From contig JAKTNI010000001.1 of assembly GCA_029593505.1 (NCBI GenBank), forward strand, positions 543,554 through 594,904: DNA of 51,351 nucleotides, in the 5' to 3' direction. The notes beneath the pieces were generated by a model, which saw only the letters and a list, made by a program, of their open reading frames with translations, was not told the origin of the DNA and did not search any database. Position numbers and translations under genes: made by a program. Origin of the DNA: Streptococcus suis (GTDB lineage: Bacteria > Bacillota > Bacilli > Lactobacillales > Streptococcaceae). Shown piece by piece: positions 26,134-35,890 of the stretch (the first letter of the stretch is position 1; every line of letters begins with the position of its first letter).

Positions 26134-27684
26134 ATGACAAATCAAGATGTCCAAAAAATCATTGTTCTGGATTACGGTAGTCAATACAATCAACTGATCT
26201 CACGTCGCATTCGTGAATTTGGTGTATTTTCAGAACTAAAAAATCATAACATAACTGCTGAAGAAATTCGTAATATTAATCCTATCGGTATCATTCTTTC
26301 TGGTGGTCCAAATTCTGTGTATGCAGCCAATGCTTTCGATATTGATCCTGAGATTTTTGAACTAGGTATCCCTATTCTCGGAATTTGCTATGGTATGCAA
26401 TTAATTACACATAAATTAGGAGGAAAAGTTGTACCTGCTAGTGAGGCTGGAAATCGCGAGTATGGGCAGTCCACTCTGGAATTAAAAGAAAAATCTCAAT
26501 TGTTCACAAATACTCCTACTGAGCAGCTAGTTCTCATGAGTCATGGGGATGCAGTTACAGAGATACCAGACGATTTTCAATTAATCGGACTCTCAGCAGA
26601 CTGTCCTTATGCTGCAATTGAACATACCGACCGTCGCATATACGGTATCCAATTTCATCCTGAAGTTCGTCACTCGGTATATGGAAATGATATCTTGAAA
26701 AATTTCGCCTTTGCAATCTGTGGTGCGCGTGGTGACTGGACAATGGAAAACTTCATTGAAACAGAAATTCAAAAAATCCGTAAAGTAGTTGGCGATAAAA
26801 AAGTACTACTTGGTTTATCAGGGGGAGTCGATTCATCTGTAGTGGGTGTGCTTTTACAGCGTGCAATCGGTGATCAATTGATCTGTATCTTTGTAGATCA
26901 CGGTTTATTACGCAAAAACGAAGGCGATCAAGTAATGGAGATGTTAGGAGGCAAATTTGGTTTAAATATTATTCGCGTAGATGCTGCTAAACGTTTTCTA
27001 GATTTACTTGAAGGAGTCTCAGACCCCGAGCAGAAACGTAAAATTATTGGTAATGAATTCGTTTATGTCTTTGACGATGAAGCCAGTAAATTAACAGATG
27101 TTGACTTTTTAGCTCAAGGAACACTCTATACTGATATTATCGAATCTGGGACCGATACTGCTGAAACGATTAAGTCGCATCATAACGTAGGTGGGCTCCC
27201 TGAAGATATGCAATTCAAGTTGATTGAACCACTAAATACGTTATTTAAAGATGAAGTTCGCGCTCTTGGGACTGCTCTTGGTATGCCAGATGAGATTGTT
27301 TGGCGTCAGCCGTTTCCAGGACCTGGTCTTGCCATTCGTGTAATGGGAGAAATCACAGAAGAGAAGTTACAAACTGTACGTGAATCTGACGCTATCTTAC
27401 GTGAGGAAATTGCAAAAGCCGGTTTGGATCGAGATGTTTGGCAATATTTCACGGTTAATACTGGCGTTCGCTCCGTAGGTGTCATGGGAGATGGTCGTAC
27501 CTACGACTACACCATCGCTATCCGTGCTATTACTTCTGTTGATGGCATGACAGCAGACTTTGCAAAATTACCATGGGATGTCCTTCAAAAAATCTCTGTT
27601 CGTATCGTAAATGAGGTCGATCATGTTAACCGTATCGTCTATGATATCACCAGTAAACCACCAGCAACCGTCGAGTGGGAATAA
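26134..27684 (+). CDS. guaA: GMP synthase (glutamine-hydrolysing)
   Basis: The 516-residue enzyme converts XMP to GMP. The class I amidotransferase half has catalytic Cys in GICYGMQ (about residues 86-92) and His/Glu in IQFHPE. The ATP pyrophosphatase half has the P-loop [10 protein letters not shown] (about 229-238), and the dimerisation domain ends with the invariant KPPATVEWE. The 3' end of guaA is a known integration site for genomic islands; accessory genes follow it here, although no att duplication was seen. Confidence 0.98.
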   Translation: MTNQDVQKIIVLDYGSQYNQLISRRIREFGVFSELKNHNITAEEIRNINPIGIILSGGPNSVYAANAFDIDPEIFELGIPILGICYGMQLITHKLGGKVVPASEAGNREYGQSTLELKEKSQLFTNTPTEQLVLMSHGDAVTEIPDDFQLIGLSADCPYAAIEHTDRRIYGIQFHPEVRHSVYGNDILKNFAFAICGARGDWTMENFIETEIQKIRKVVGDKKVLLGLSGGVDSSVVGVLLQRAIGDQLICIFVDHGLLRKNEGDQVMEMLGGKFGLNIIRVDAAKRFLDLLEGVSDPEQKRKIIGNEFVYVFDDEASKLTDVDFLAQGTLYTDIIESGTDTAETIKSHHNVGGLPEDMQFKLIEPLNTLFKDEVRALGTALGMPDEIVWRQPFPGPGLAIRVMGEITEEKLQTVRESDAILREEIAKAGLDRDVWQYFTVNTGVRSVGVMGDGRTYDYTIAIRAITSVDGMTADFAKLPWDVLQKISVRIVNEVDHVNRIVYDITSKPPATVEWE

Positions 27685-27782
27685 TGGAGATGTTTTATTA
27701 ACCTAAAGATATGCGATTCTACAGCAGTTTAGAAGGAACAAACTAGTCAAAAAAGGAGGAAGCTTCGTTGGCTTCCCCTGAT

Positions 27783-27824
27783 AAAAAGAATTAGCTAGAA
27801 AAACTTTTCTAGCTAATTCTTTTT
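27783..27824. terminator. Bidirectional terminator between guaA and the P-type ATPase
   Basis: AAAAAGAATTAGCTAGAAAA pairs with TTTTCTAGCTAATTCTTTTT almost perfectly. It lies between convergent genes. Confidence 0.9.
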
Positions 27825-27840
27825 GTTTATACAATATAAA

Positions 27841-30201
27841 TTATGATTGTTGATAATTACCTTCTAATTTTTTATTAGTACTTTGATTCCAATTATACCA
27901 AATAAAAAATAAAATGGACCCAATCAAAACTACTATGTAAATGGGTAGAGTCACTTGATTTAGATTTATAATTTCAAGACTATCTCTTAAAAAATAAGAA
28001 GTAATAAAAAAACCACTTACAGCATATATAAGAAGACCTAACCGAATCTTATTCAAAGGAAAACAAGCACGAATCACTGCTAATAATCCAGTTGTTCCTA
28101 ACATATAATAAGATAACGTCAGCATATCTTTTGAGTTTATAAAATTAGAAACTTCTAATAAATGAAATAGAAGAATGCTAAAAATTAAAATTAATGCATT
28201 TGGAAGTGCTAGGCGAAGTGAGCGCTTAAGGAAATATTTTTCCACTGGCGCAATATTTCTTTCAAAAGTAAGAATAAACGGAGGAAATCCTTCTACAAAC
28301 TGTCCGATTAAAGTCATTTGTACTTGAATGAAAGGGAAGACTAAAAGATATTCAGATTTTCCAAAAATCATACTTGCAATACAGAATAAACCAAGAATAA
28401 ACGAATAAATGGATTTGATTAAAAATATTGGAGCAACATGTGTAATATTATTTATCACTCTTCGTCCTTCAAAAATAATTTCAGGAATATCATTAAAATC
28501 TGATTTTAATAGTACCAAATTAGCAATTTGACGTACAGCTGGATCGCCTTCTGCCATCACAATTGAGCAATCAGCTTCTCTCAAAGCTAGAATATCGTTA
28601 ACACCATCACCAGTCATTGCTGTAGTATGCCCATTACTTTTTAATGTTTCAATTAATAGTTTTTTCTGGTGCGGTGAAACTCTACCGAAAATCGCAGTTT
28701 CTTCTGCTATTTCAACCAGTTGCTCATCGCTCATTTTTGAACAATCAATATAAGATCTATAATTTTCAAAGCCAGCTTGTTTTGCAATATAGGAAACTGT
28801 AACAGGATTATCTCCCGAAATAATCTTAAGATCAACTTTCTGAGAACGCAAATAATTAAGTGTTTCTTGCACACCAGTACGAATAGGGTCGGCAATTTCC
28901 AAACAGGCCAGAACTTGAATATCTGATGGTAATACAATAAAATCCTTATCTATAATTTGAGACGACATGCCCAAAATTAAAGTACGTGAACCTCTTTTTT
29001 GAGCTTCTAAAACAGGCTGTGGAGTATGATCTAAGAGAATATCTGGAGCACCTAAAAATAGAGTGCCAAACTGTTTCACATAAACGGCTCCCCATTTTCT
29101 AGCACTTGAAAACGGAATATAATTCCCAGTTAGGTCAGTAAACTTCTTTCGATAATAGCGCTTTCGAACTGCTTTTGACGTAGCATTATTATCATCGCTA
29201 ATCGCAACATAGATTGATAATAAGTCTTCTATTTCTTTTTCTGAATAGTTATCTGTGAGTAAAGCAATACCTTTAACACTCATTTTTCCTTGAGTAATTG
29301 TCCCTGTCTTATCTAAGCATAACATATCTACTCTAGCTAAGGTTTCAATTGAATACATATCTTGTACTAAAACTTTTTTCATGCCTAGTTTGATTACCGA
29401 AGTTAAAAGAGCAGTGACAAATAAGAGAGCAATTCCTTTTGGCAACATTCCTAATAGTGCTGTGGAACTCGTAACTACTGCATCTTTTAATGATAATTCT
29501 TTCAGTATATAAGATTCAAAAAATAGAGCAAAACCAAAAGGAACAATAATTTTACTTGTAAAACCGGCGATTTTATCCATATTAAAGAGAATATCAGAAA
29601 AAATTACTTTATTAGCTTTAGCTTCTAACATAAGCTGATTTGAATAATTATCTCCTCCGACATGAATAGTCTGCGCATAGACTTGCCCACTAACCAGATG
29701 ACTTCCTGATAAGAGTTCTGCTCCTTTTTGTTTTAGGATTAGATCACTTTCTCCAGTCAACATGGCTTCATTAACTTCTGCTACTCCTTGAAGAACTCGA
29801 GCATCACTGGGAACCTGCTCTCCTGCCGATAAAAGAAGAAGATCATCTAGAACAATATTTTCTGGTTCAATCGTTTCTATGTCACCATTTCGTATTACAC
29901 GAATCTTCTCCTTATTCATCAGATTCAACTTATCAATCATTCGGCGTGCTCGCCACTCTATGAACATCCCAGAAAAAGCATCTATTAAAATAGCTCCAAA
30001 GAAAAAGAGATTAAACCATGCTTGAACTGATACTAATGCTAAAAATATTAGAAAGTTCAACAGATTAAATGGAGTGAAGAAATTTCTAGAAAAAATTTCC
30101 CAGATACTTGTTCCTGTTTTGGTGGTAAATTGATTGACATATCCGTATTTTATTCGTTCTAAAACTTCTATACTACTTAAACCCTCAGGCTGTTGTTCCA
30201 T
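27841..30201 (-). CDS. P-type cation-transporting ATPase (CtpE-like)
   Basis: The 786-residue ATPase has the actuator loop TGES (149-152), phosphorylation site DKTGT (Asp297), TGDGVND hinge near residue 530 and about ten membrane helices. The M4 motif is PKGI (254-257), near the PEGL of Ca/Mg-type pumps, and there is no CPC motif or N-terminal metal-binding domain, so it is not a Cu/Cd pump. Similarity of layout is to CtpE-type presumed calcium ATPases. It follows the SGNH gene by 41 bases in the same direction and is probably the last gene of the Dlt-like operon, but it may be unrelated in function. Confidence 0.8.
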   Translation of the reverse strand: MEQQPEGLSSIEVLERIKYGYVNQFTTKTGTSIWEIFSRNFFTPFNLLNFLIFLALVSVQAWFNLFFFGAILIDAFSGMFIEWRARRMIDKLNLMNKEKIRVIRNGDIETIEPENIVLDDLLLLSAGEQVPSDARVLQGVAEVNEAMLTGESDLILKQKGAELLSGSHLVSGQVYAQTIHVGGDNYSNQLMLEAKANKVIFSDILFNMDKIAGFTSKIIVPFGFALFFESYILKELSLKDAVVTSSTALLGMLPKGIALLFVTALLTSVIKLGMKKVLVQDMYSIETLARVDMLCLDKTGTITQGKMSVKGIALLTDNYSEKEIEDLLSIYVAISDDNNATSKAVRKRYYRKKFTDLTGNYIPFSSARKWGAVYVKQFGTLFLGAPDILLDHTPQPVLEAQKRGSRTLILGMSSQIIDKDFIVLPSDIQVLACLEIADPIRTGVQETLNYLRSQKVDLKIISGDNPVTVSYIAKQAGFENYRSYIDCSKMSDEQLVEIAEETAIFGRVSPHQKKLLIETLKSNGHTTAMTGDGVNDILALREADCSIVMAEGDPAVRQIANLVLLKSDFNDIPEIIFEGRRVINNITHVAPIFLIKSIYSFILGLFCIASMIFGKSEYLLVFPFIQVQMTLIGQFVEGFPPFILTFERNIAPVEKYFLKRSLRLALPNALILIFSILLFHLLEVSNFINSKDMLTLSYYMLGTTGLLAVIRACFPLNKIRLGLLIYAVSGFFITSYFLRDSLEIINLNQVTLPIYIVVLIGSILFFIWYNWNQSTNKKLEGNYQQS

Positions 30202-30242
30202 TATCCTCTCCTTTTCTTATCAGGTCAGTTTGTGGATCCGTA

Positions 30243-31196
30243 CTATGTTCCATAAATTTGATTAATATATCTCTGATATGATTTATGCCAATTATCATAT
30301 TTCTTATCATTTCTATGATCAGATAAAATTTTTGTTTTAGCTAAATATTCACTTAAATAATTGCTTACCTTAACTGCACCATTATGATTGAGGTGATCAC
30401 CTCTATCTCTTGTATCTTTTGACCAATCAATATTTATTTCGTCATTCATTAGGTTTAAATCTATATATTCGTTATCAAGTTCTTCTGCAAGTTTTTTGAC
30501 AGCATTGTGACGTGGATAATTCCAATTAACAGTACTTGGAGTACTCAATAGCAAAAATTTAGCTCCATTAGCTTCACTTAGCTCTTTAATCTGATCTATT
30601 AAATAACGATTTACTCTTGATATTTTCTTAATATCATTTGTCGGTTCCATATGATTCGTAGTTGTACTCGGACTAATGAGAGAACTAAAAACATATCCTT
30701 TAGTATCATCTGTATATGAATAAGATTTAGGTTTAAAAAGGTCAGTTAACCTCAATTTTTTCCAACGATCATTATAATCAAAAATTGAAAACGTTTCAGT
30801 AAATTGAGCTAAAGGAATGTGTTGAAGACTAACATTTCTAAAAATAGTGTTTGTTTCCAAAATAACAATTTTAGGTTTTTGATTCTCAAAAGCTCTTTGC
30901 AACATCTTTAGGGAATAATTTAGTGGTTGACCACTACTTCCTGACACATAAGTTGTGTAACCAGTATTGTTCCATATCTCCATTGGGGATATGGAACTGA
31001 TACTTTCACTATCTCCAATAACAACGACATCAATAGTGTTTTTATTTTCACCTAAAATGCCATTTGCTTTAACTTCTTCCATTCCTATTCCGCTCACATT
31101 ATCTTTAGGAGAAAATATAGTAGATAGAATTTGTAAAATTAAAATTAATCCTATCAAAAATATCATAATGTGTAAAAATCTTTTAAAATATAACAT
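30243..31196 (-). CDS. Membrane-anchored SGNH hydrolase-like protein (DltD-like role)
   Basis: The 317-residue protein has one N-terminal membrane helix (about residues 7-28) and an extracytoplasmic SGNH fold: nucleophile Ser63 in VVIGDSESIS, and the catalytic Asp/His region RGDHLNHNGA (265-274). It occupies the position that DltD has in the dlt operon, after an MBOAT gene (11-base gap), but is shorter (317 against 421 residues) and has no visible sequence similarity to it. The likely role is transfer of the acyl/aminoacyl group from the MBOAT to a surface polymer. AAGGAGG-type SD present. Confidence 0.75.
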   Translation of the reverse strand: MLYFKRFLHIMIFLIGLILILQILSTIFSPKDNVSGIGMEEVKANGILGENKNTIDVVVIGDSESISSISPMEIWNNTGYTTYVSGSSGQPLNYSLKMLQRAFENQKPKIVILETNTIFRNVSLQHIPLAQFTETFSIFDYNDRWKKLRLTDLFKPKSYSYTDDTKGYVFSSLISPSTTTNHMEPTNDIKKISRVNRYLIDQIKELSEANGAKFLLLSTPSTVNWNYPRHNAVKKLAEELDNEYIDLNLMNDEINIDWSKDTRDRGDHLNHNGAVKVSNYLSEYLAKTKILSDHRNDKKYDNWHKSYQRYINQIYGT

Positions 31197-31207
31197 TTCA
31201 AATCCTC

Positions 31208-32809
31208 CTAAAAGTTTGCGTAAATCGGATTAACTGGTACATAGTTTATTCCATAAGCTCCAAATATAATAATAAAAATTATAACAGTATAATAAATTGT
31301 GAACCGAATAACTATATTTCTCTTCATTATATTGCTTCGAATTGCTATTCCATGTTCTTGAAGAAATCCTATCAAAAATAGAATTCCTACACTTATAAAG
31401 ATAATGATAAAATCATGAAAATCCATTCCAATTTTAAAAAGCGTTCCATTTTTTATTGAGTCAAAATTAAAGTCCATGAACATCTTTTTTAACATTATAA
31501 GACCAGCTTTTAAACCATTACTCCTGAAAAATAACTCACCTATGCAAACTAAAACAGTTGTTCTTATAATTTGGAAATATCTATAAACTTTGGATGTACG
31601 ATCTATACATCCAAACGCTGCTAATTTAATAAAATAAGGTGCAAAAATATTTCCTAATAAAATAAGAGTAAAATGATACATCCCAAAGAATATATAATGC
31701 CAAGCTGCTCCATGCCAAAGTCCATTAGATAGCCACACACACAATAAAGAAATAGAGCCTACCATTAAAGGACCAAAATGATTTCCAAATTTTCTTCGTA
31801 ACTTCGCTGTCAACCGTTTAAAAATTCCTGACATTGATAACGGATAAAAAATATAATCCTTGAACCACGTTCCAAGAGTGATATGCCATCTTTGCCAAAA
31901 TTCTGAAATGCTAGATGAGAAGAATGGTCGCTTAAAATTTTCAGGTAAAGTTATCCCAAATATTTGTCCACTTCCGATAACCAAATCAAGAGTTCCAGAA
32001 AATTCTGCATATAACTGTAAGGTGTATAGAGCCACACCTACTGAGATAGTGAATCCATCATATTTCGAATAATCGTTAAATATATTTTGAATAAATAAAT
32101 TCAGCCTATCCGCAATAACCAATTTTTTAAAAATCCCAAATACAATACGCTGAACACCTAATAAAAAGTTTTCGTATTTTAATTTAGGGGCTTCCCACAA
32201 AGCATTTGCAGTTTCACTATAACGACAAATTGGTCCTTCAAGTATTTGTGGAAAAAAACTCATAAAGATAGCAAGTCTTAATAAATTTGCATCCGCCGAA
32301 ATCTTCTTACGGTAGACATCAACTATGTACGATACTGCTTGAAGCGTGTAGAAGGAAATTCCAACAGGCATAAGGTATCTAGGTATTGGAAAGGAGAAAT
32401 TAAAGCCGAACATGGAAAGTAATGTATTGATATTAACAGTCATGAAAGCTGAATATTTTAAAATAAACAATAAGCCAATGTGAATCATAACTGCAAAAAG
32501 AACAATACCATATTGTTCTCGTTTTATTTGCTCTTTTATAGGTCGCTTGTCTTCTTTTGATGCATTATATAGTAATGCCTTTTCCTTATTTTGACTATTT
32601 TCAAGCCAGAGGCCAAACTGGTGAATTGAAAGAGTTGAGAATAGTAAATAAAACAATAATTTGCCACTAAAAGCCCCAAAGACTGTATAGCTTGACAACA
32701 ATAAAATCCATCTACGTGCTCTTTGAGGAACAAGTCCATATATTAATATAATACTTGGCAAAATTCCTAATAAAAAAAGAGAGCGAAAAAATGTGTTCAG
32801 TGGCAACAA
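31208..32809 (-). CDS. Second MBOAT acyltransferase with DltX-like C-terminal tail
   Basis: The 533-residue multi-pass membrane protein has the DltB/AlgI-type MBOAT segments GISFYTLQAVSYIVDVYR, FWQRWHITLGTWFKDYIFYPL and the catalytic His in SNGLWHGAAWHYIFFG (about residues 360-375). It is about 120 residues longer than DltB (414). The extra C-terminal part ends with a last helix followed by INYVPVNPIYANF. DltX in this same window ends with a helix followed by IGQGGFIYNEF: both share I-Y-x-x-F at the extreme C-terminus. This suggests that a DltX-like acyl-relay segment is fused to the acyltransferase. It abuts the carrier protein gene. Confidence 0.85.
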   Translation of the reverse strand: MLPLNTFFRSLFLLGILPSIILIYGLVPQRARRWILLLSSYTVFGAFSGKLLFYLLFSTLSIHQFGLWLENSQNKEKALLYNASKEDKRPIKEQIKREQYGIVLFAVMIHIGLLFILKYSAFMTVNINTLLSMFGFNFSFPIPRYLMPVGISFYTLQAVSYIVDVYRKKISADANLLRLAIFMSFFPQILEGPICRYSETANALWEAPKLKYENFLLGVQRIVFGIFKKLVIADRLNLFIQNIFNDYSKYDGFTISVGVALYTLQLYAEFSGTLDLVIGSGQIFGITLPENFKRPFFSSSISEFWQRWHITLGTWFKDYIFYPLSMSGIFKRLTAKLRRKFGNHFGPLMVGSISLLCVWLSNGLWHGAAWHYIFFGMYHFTLILLGNIFAPYFIKLAAFGCIDRTSKVYRYFQIIRTTVLVCIGELFFRSNGLKAGLIMLKKMFMDFNFDSIKNGTLFKIGMDFHDFIIIFISVGILFLIGFLQEHGIAIRSNIMKRNIVIRFTIYYTVIIFIIIFGAYGINYVPVNPIYANF

Positions 32810-33043
32810 TTATTCTTCCTCCTGAAGTCTTGTAATCATAGTCCAAATCTCTTGCGCACTATTAAAATTTTGAGGTATAATTTCTACTGTTGGAATAGTT
32901 ATATTAAATTCTTCCTCTAGCTCTGTTACTAATGAAATAATAGTTAGTGAATCAAGATAATGTTCATCTATCAAATTTGTACACGTTGTAAAATCTACTT
33001 CTGGTTGAAGTTCTTCCAAAATTTTAATCAATTTTTCATTCAT
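32810..33043 (-). CDS. Acyl/aminoacyl carrier protein of the Dlt-like cluster
   Basis: The 77-residue carrier protein has the phosphopantetheine site Ser32 in EHYLDSLTIISLV and the usual acidic helices. It would hold the aminoacyl group activated by the adenylation enzyme at 34229-35737 and present it to the MBOAT. It lies one base from the decarboxylase-like gene and abuts the MBOAT gene, so the proteins are surely co-expressed. Confidence 0.85.
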   Translation of the reverse strand: MNEKLIKILEELQPEVDFTTCTNLIDEHYLDSLTIISLVTELEEEFNITIPTVEIIPQNFNSAQEIWTMITRLQEEE

Positions 33044-33044
33044 T

Positions 33045-34226
33045 TTACTTATCTCCTGTTTCTATTTTTATAGGGGTATTTAAGATATAGGTATCAATAC
33101 TATTGCGTACTTTTTGAAGGTTGAAACCATCAAAAAGAAATATTTTTGGTAAATCACGGCTTAAAAATAATGAAATGCCTTCTGTCATTGAATAAGCTCC
33201 TGTATTACAAAAAATCAATGTATCACCAATCTCAAGATTTGGTAAATATGCTTTTTTCACAAGAATATCATTAACGGTACAAAGCGAACCACAAATATTC
33301 CACTCTTGATTGACTCCGTTCCTTTCGGGAAGAGTATACATAATTGGTTTTTTCATAGCCATAAACTGACCATAATAGACTAATTGATGTATCCCACCAT
33401 CTACAATAGCATAATTTTCATGATTATTGCACTTTATATCAATAACTTTGGTGTAATACGTACCACAAGATGCAACAATACTTCTACCAAGTTCCAATAC
33501 AATTTTTCCCTTGAATTTGATTGAATTTAAAATTTCTGAAAACTGATTCAAAAATATCATCTCATCATGATTATCATTTTGAAAATAAGCGACAGGAATA
33601 CCTGGACCAAATTCCAACTCTTCAAAATCAAATGCATATTTCACTTTAATCATTTCAAGAAATTCTTCAATATATGCAATTTCACGACTTAGTTTTTTTA
33701 TTGACATTTTTTGAGTACCTGAAAAATATTGCAAGCCTTTTAACTTTACTAAAGGATCGTGTCTATATTTTTTTATAATAGTATCGATATCTTTCTCATC
33801 CATACCAAATTGATTACCACTTGTCAGCCGAAGTAACACATTAATTTGTTTGTTATTTTTATAGGCGGAAGTTACTAATAATTCAAATTGTACTATGGAC
33901 TCCGCAGTATAGCAACATACTTCCTCAGAAGAAAGCAACTCTTCTATAAATTTCTTCTCCTTATTAACACCTGAAATAACAAATTGATGTGCAGGCAATT
34001 GCAGAGAATTACAAATTAGATATTCACCAGAGGAACAAATTTCTAGACGTTCTACAAGACTTGAGACTTGTTCAACAACAAATGGATTAGCTTTAATTGC
34101 ATAGCAAAGTTCAATATTGGCTGGCAAATATTTTCTTAAATATCTAATACGTTCCTCAAGTACGCTCAAATCAAAAATATATGAAGGAGTCCCTTCTCTT
34201 AAAAGTACTTCATGTAAATTATTCAT
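33045..34226 (-). CDS. PLP fold-type III decarboxylase-like enzyme
   Basis: The 393-residue protein belongs to the ornithine/diaminopimelate/arginine decarboxylase superfamily. Lys45 in CYAIKANPF would bind PLP. LEICSSGEY, a phosphate-binding LELGRSIVA segment, the Cys loop CGSLCTVNDIL and the Tyr in NTGAYSM are all in place, so the enzyme is probably active. Placed between an adenylation enzyme and a carrier protein, it recalls BtrK of butirosin synthesis, which decarboxylates glutamate held on a carrier protein to give a GABA thioester. It might instead act on a free amino acid. Canonical dlt operons have no such gene. Confidence 0.8.
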   Translation of the reverse strand: MNNLHEVLLREGTPSYIFDLSVLEERIRYLRKYLPANIELCYAIKANPFVVEQVSSLVERLEICSSGEYLICNSLQLPAHQFVISGVNKEKKFIEELLSSEEVCCYTAESIVQFELLVTSAYKNNKQINVLLRLTSGNQFGMDEKDIDTIIKKYRHDPLVKLKGLQYFSGTQKMSIKKLSREIAYIEEFLEMIKVKYAFDFEELEFGPGIPVAYFQNDNHDEMIFLNQFSEILNSIKFKGKIVLELGRSIVASCGTYYTKVIDIKCNNHENYAIVDGGIHQLVYYGQFMAMKKPIMYTLPERNGVNQEWNICGSLCTVNDILVKKAYLPNLEIGDTLIFCNTGAYSMTEGISLFLSRDLPKIFLFDGFNLQKVRNSIDTYILNTPIKIETGDK

Positions 34227-34228
34227 TT

Positions 34229-35737
34229 CTACCTCCTCGCTTCTAACAACTGTTTTCTATCAATTTTTCCATTTTTAGTAATTGGAAAGTCACTAACCTG
34301 ATAGAAAATACTTGGAATCATATATATAGGCAAACATCTTTTAAGTTTCGCAAAAAGCTCTTTTTTACTAATATTTCCAATATAAAAGCCACAAATCTTT
34401 GATTTTTTGTGATCATATACAGCACATAAACGTTCTACCCCATCAATATTGGAAATCACTCTTTCAATTTCTTCGAGTTCAATACGATGTCCCATATGTT
34501 TTACTTGAAAGTCTTTTCTTCCGCAAAATAATAATTCTCCATTTTCATTATATTTAGCTAAATCACCTGTTCTGTAAATTTTTTCAGGGAAAACAGTATT
34601 TAATGGATTTTGACAAAATGAGGCTTTAGTCTGTTCAATATTGTTATAGTAGCCAATTGCCAATGTTGTACCTGTAACACACAACTCTCCTATTTTTCCA
34701 TTTTCCGTAATTAATTTATTGTTGCTATCTAGGAGAAAAACTCTCTCGTTTTTAAACTGTTTCCCAATGGGAATTCCATTTGAATAATCTTTACCCTTTA
34801 TAACACGGTAATAGGTACAATTACAGGTTGTTTCTGTTGGCCCATATAAGTTCACAAAATCTGTATTGGGTAACTTTTCCATCCAATATTTCAGATGTTT
34901 TAAAGGCATTTGTTCACCACTGAATAATATTCGTTTGATAGAGCTTGGGATACGATAATCAAGTCCATGAAAACTACTAATTAAACAAAGTGCTGAAACA
35001 GCCCAAGTCATTGTTGTGATAGATTTATTACAAATAAAATCTAGAAGCTGTGCTGGAGATAAAAAATATTGTTTCGGTATAATAACAAGGGTTGCACCAG
35101 TTTTTATAGTAGAATAGATATCTTTTACAGATACATCAAAATCAAATGGCGCTTGATTCCCTATAATATCAGAAGAATTGATATTAAATTCATGAGTAAA
35201 TACATCTATAAAATCTATAACACTACGATGTCCTACCAACACTCCTTTAGGCAAACCTGTAGAACCAGAAGTAAATATCGCATATAAGGGATCTGTATCC
35301 ATGGTGTTAATACGTACAGATGTTAAAGAAATATCATCAATGTCAGTTAAGAGCAATTTTTCAACATTTAGTATAATTTCTTTAGATGCAAACGAAAATG
35401 CTAAATCCATATGTTCGTTATCTGTAATAATGTATTTAGCTTGAAGAACTGACTGAATTTGCTTTATACGATATAGAGGTAGTTCAGGGTTTACCAAAAC
35501 ATAAAATCCTCCTGCATATATAATTCCAAAAAAACTACATAATGTAGTGGTACTTTTTTCCATCAAGACCATTACAGGATTTCTAAGTTCTACTTTGTTT
35601 ATCAGTGCAGAGCCAATTCTCTTTGATTTTTCTAGTAAATCACTATACGTAATTTCATGTGATTCATCGATAACAGCAATTTTTCGAGGATATTTTTTTT
35701 CTGTTTTCTCTAAATAATCTAGTATGCTTCTTTGCAT
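34229..35737 (-). CDS. Amino-acid adenylation enzyme (DltA-like) of the second Dlt-like cluster
   Basis: The 502-residue stand-alone adenylation domain has the phosphate loop FTSGSTGLPKG (about residues 152-162), FDFDVSVKDIYS with the Asp that in NRPS-type enzymes binds an alpha-amino group, NLYGPTETT, YRTGD, and catalytic Lys in ITKNGKIDRKQ. It should activate an amino acid and load the adjacent carrier protein. Sequence differs widely from the DltA at 7302, so the substrate may not be D-alanine. It starts the operon; SD GAGAGG lies nine bases before the ATG and its own promoter precedes it. Confidence 0.85.
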   Translation of the reverse strand: MQRSILDYLEKTEKKYPRKIAVIDESHEITYSDLLEKSKRIGSALINKVELRNPVMVLMEKSTTTLCSFFGIIYAGGFYVLVNPELPLYRIKQIQSVLQAKYIITDNEHMDLAFSFASKEIILNVEKLLLTDIDDISLTSVRINTMDTDPLYAIFTSGSTGLPKGVLVGHRSVIDFIDVFTHEFNINSSDIIGNQAPFDFDVSVKDIYSTIKTGATLVIIPKQYFLSPAQLLDFICNKSITTMTWAVSALCLISSFHGLDYRIPSSIKRILFSGEQMPLKHLKYWMEKLPNTDFVNLYGPTETTCNCTYYRVIKGKDYSNGIPIGKQFKNERVFLLDSNNKLITENGKIGELCVTGTTLAIGYYNNIEQTKASFCQNPLNTVFPEKIYRTGDLAKYNENGELLFCGRKDFQVKHMGHRIELEEIERVISNIDGVERLCAVYDHKKSKICGFYIGNISKKELFAKLKRCLPIYMIPSIFYQVSDFPITKNGKIDRKQLLEARR

Positions 35738-35769
35738 AACTTACCTCTCATTTCTATAAATGTAAAAAT

Positions 35770-35797
35770 ATAATATCATTTATATCTATTCTCCCAA
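35770..35797 (-). promoter_or_regulatory. Promoter of the Dlt-like operon
   Basis: On the minus strand TTGGGA (35792-35797), 16 bases, TATTAT (35770-35775), 33 bases before the adenylation gene. The preceding two-component genes end in a terminator, so the operon has its own start site and is likely a target of that system. Confidence 0.6.
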
Positions 35798-35852
35798 ATT
35801 TTTCTTTAAATAAGTCTATAAAATTTATGAAGAATTCTTAATTTTTAATATA

Positions 35853-35890
35853 AAAACACAAGAAACGATATTATGTTTCTTGTGTTTTTA
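35853..35890. terminator. Terminator at the end of the VanS-like kinase gene
   Basis: AAAACACAAGAAAC pairs with GTTTCTTGTGTTTT across about nine bases. The arm nearer the gene contains the kinase stop codon, so the hairpin overlaps the coding end. A and T runs on both sides permit use in both directions. Confidence 0.85.

Noticed and set aside
27684..27780. An integration site duplication at the 3' end of guaA
   Set aside because: No repeat of the guaA terminal sequence was found near the integrase or elsewhere; the rplL-type core fits better.
27841..30201. P-type ATPase as a copper or cadmium exporter
   Set aside because: There is no CPC/CPx motif in M4 (PKGI instead) and no N-terminal metal-binding domain.
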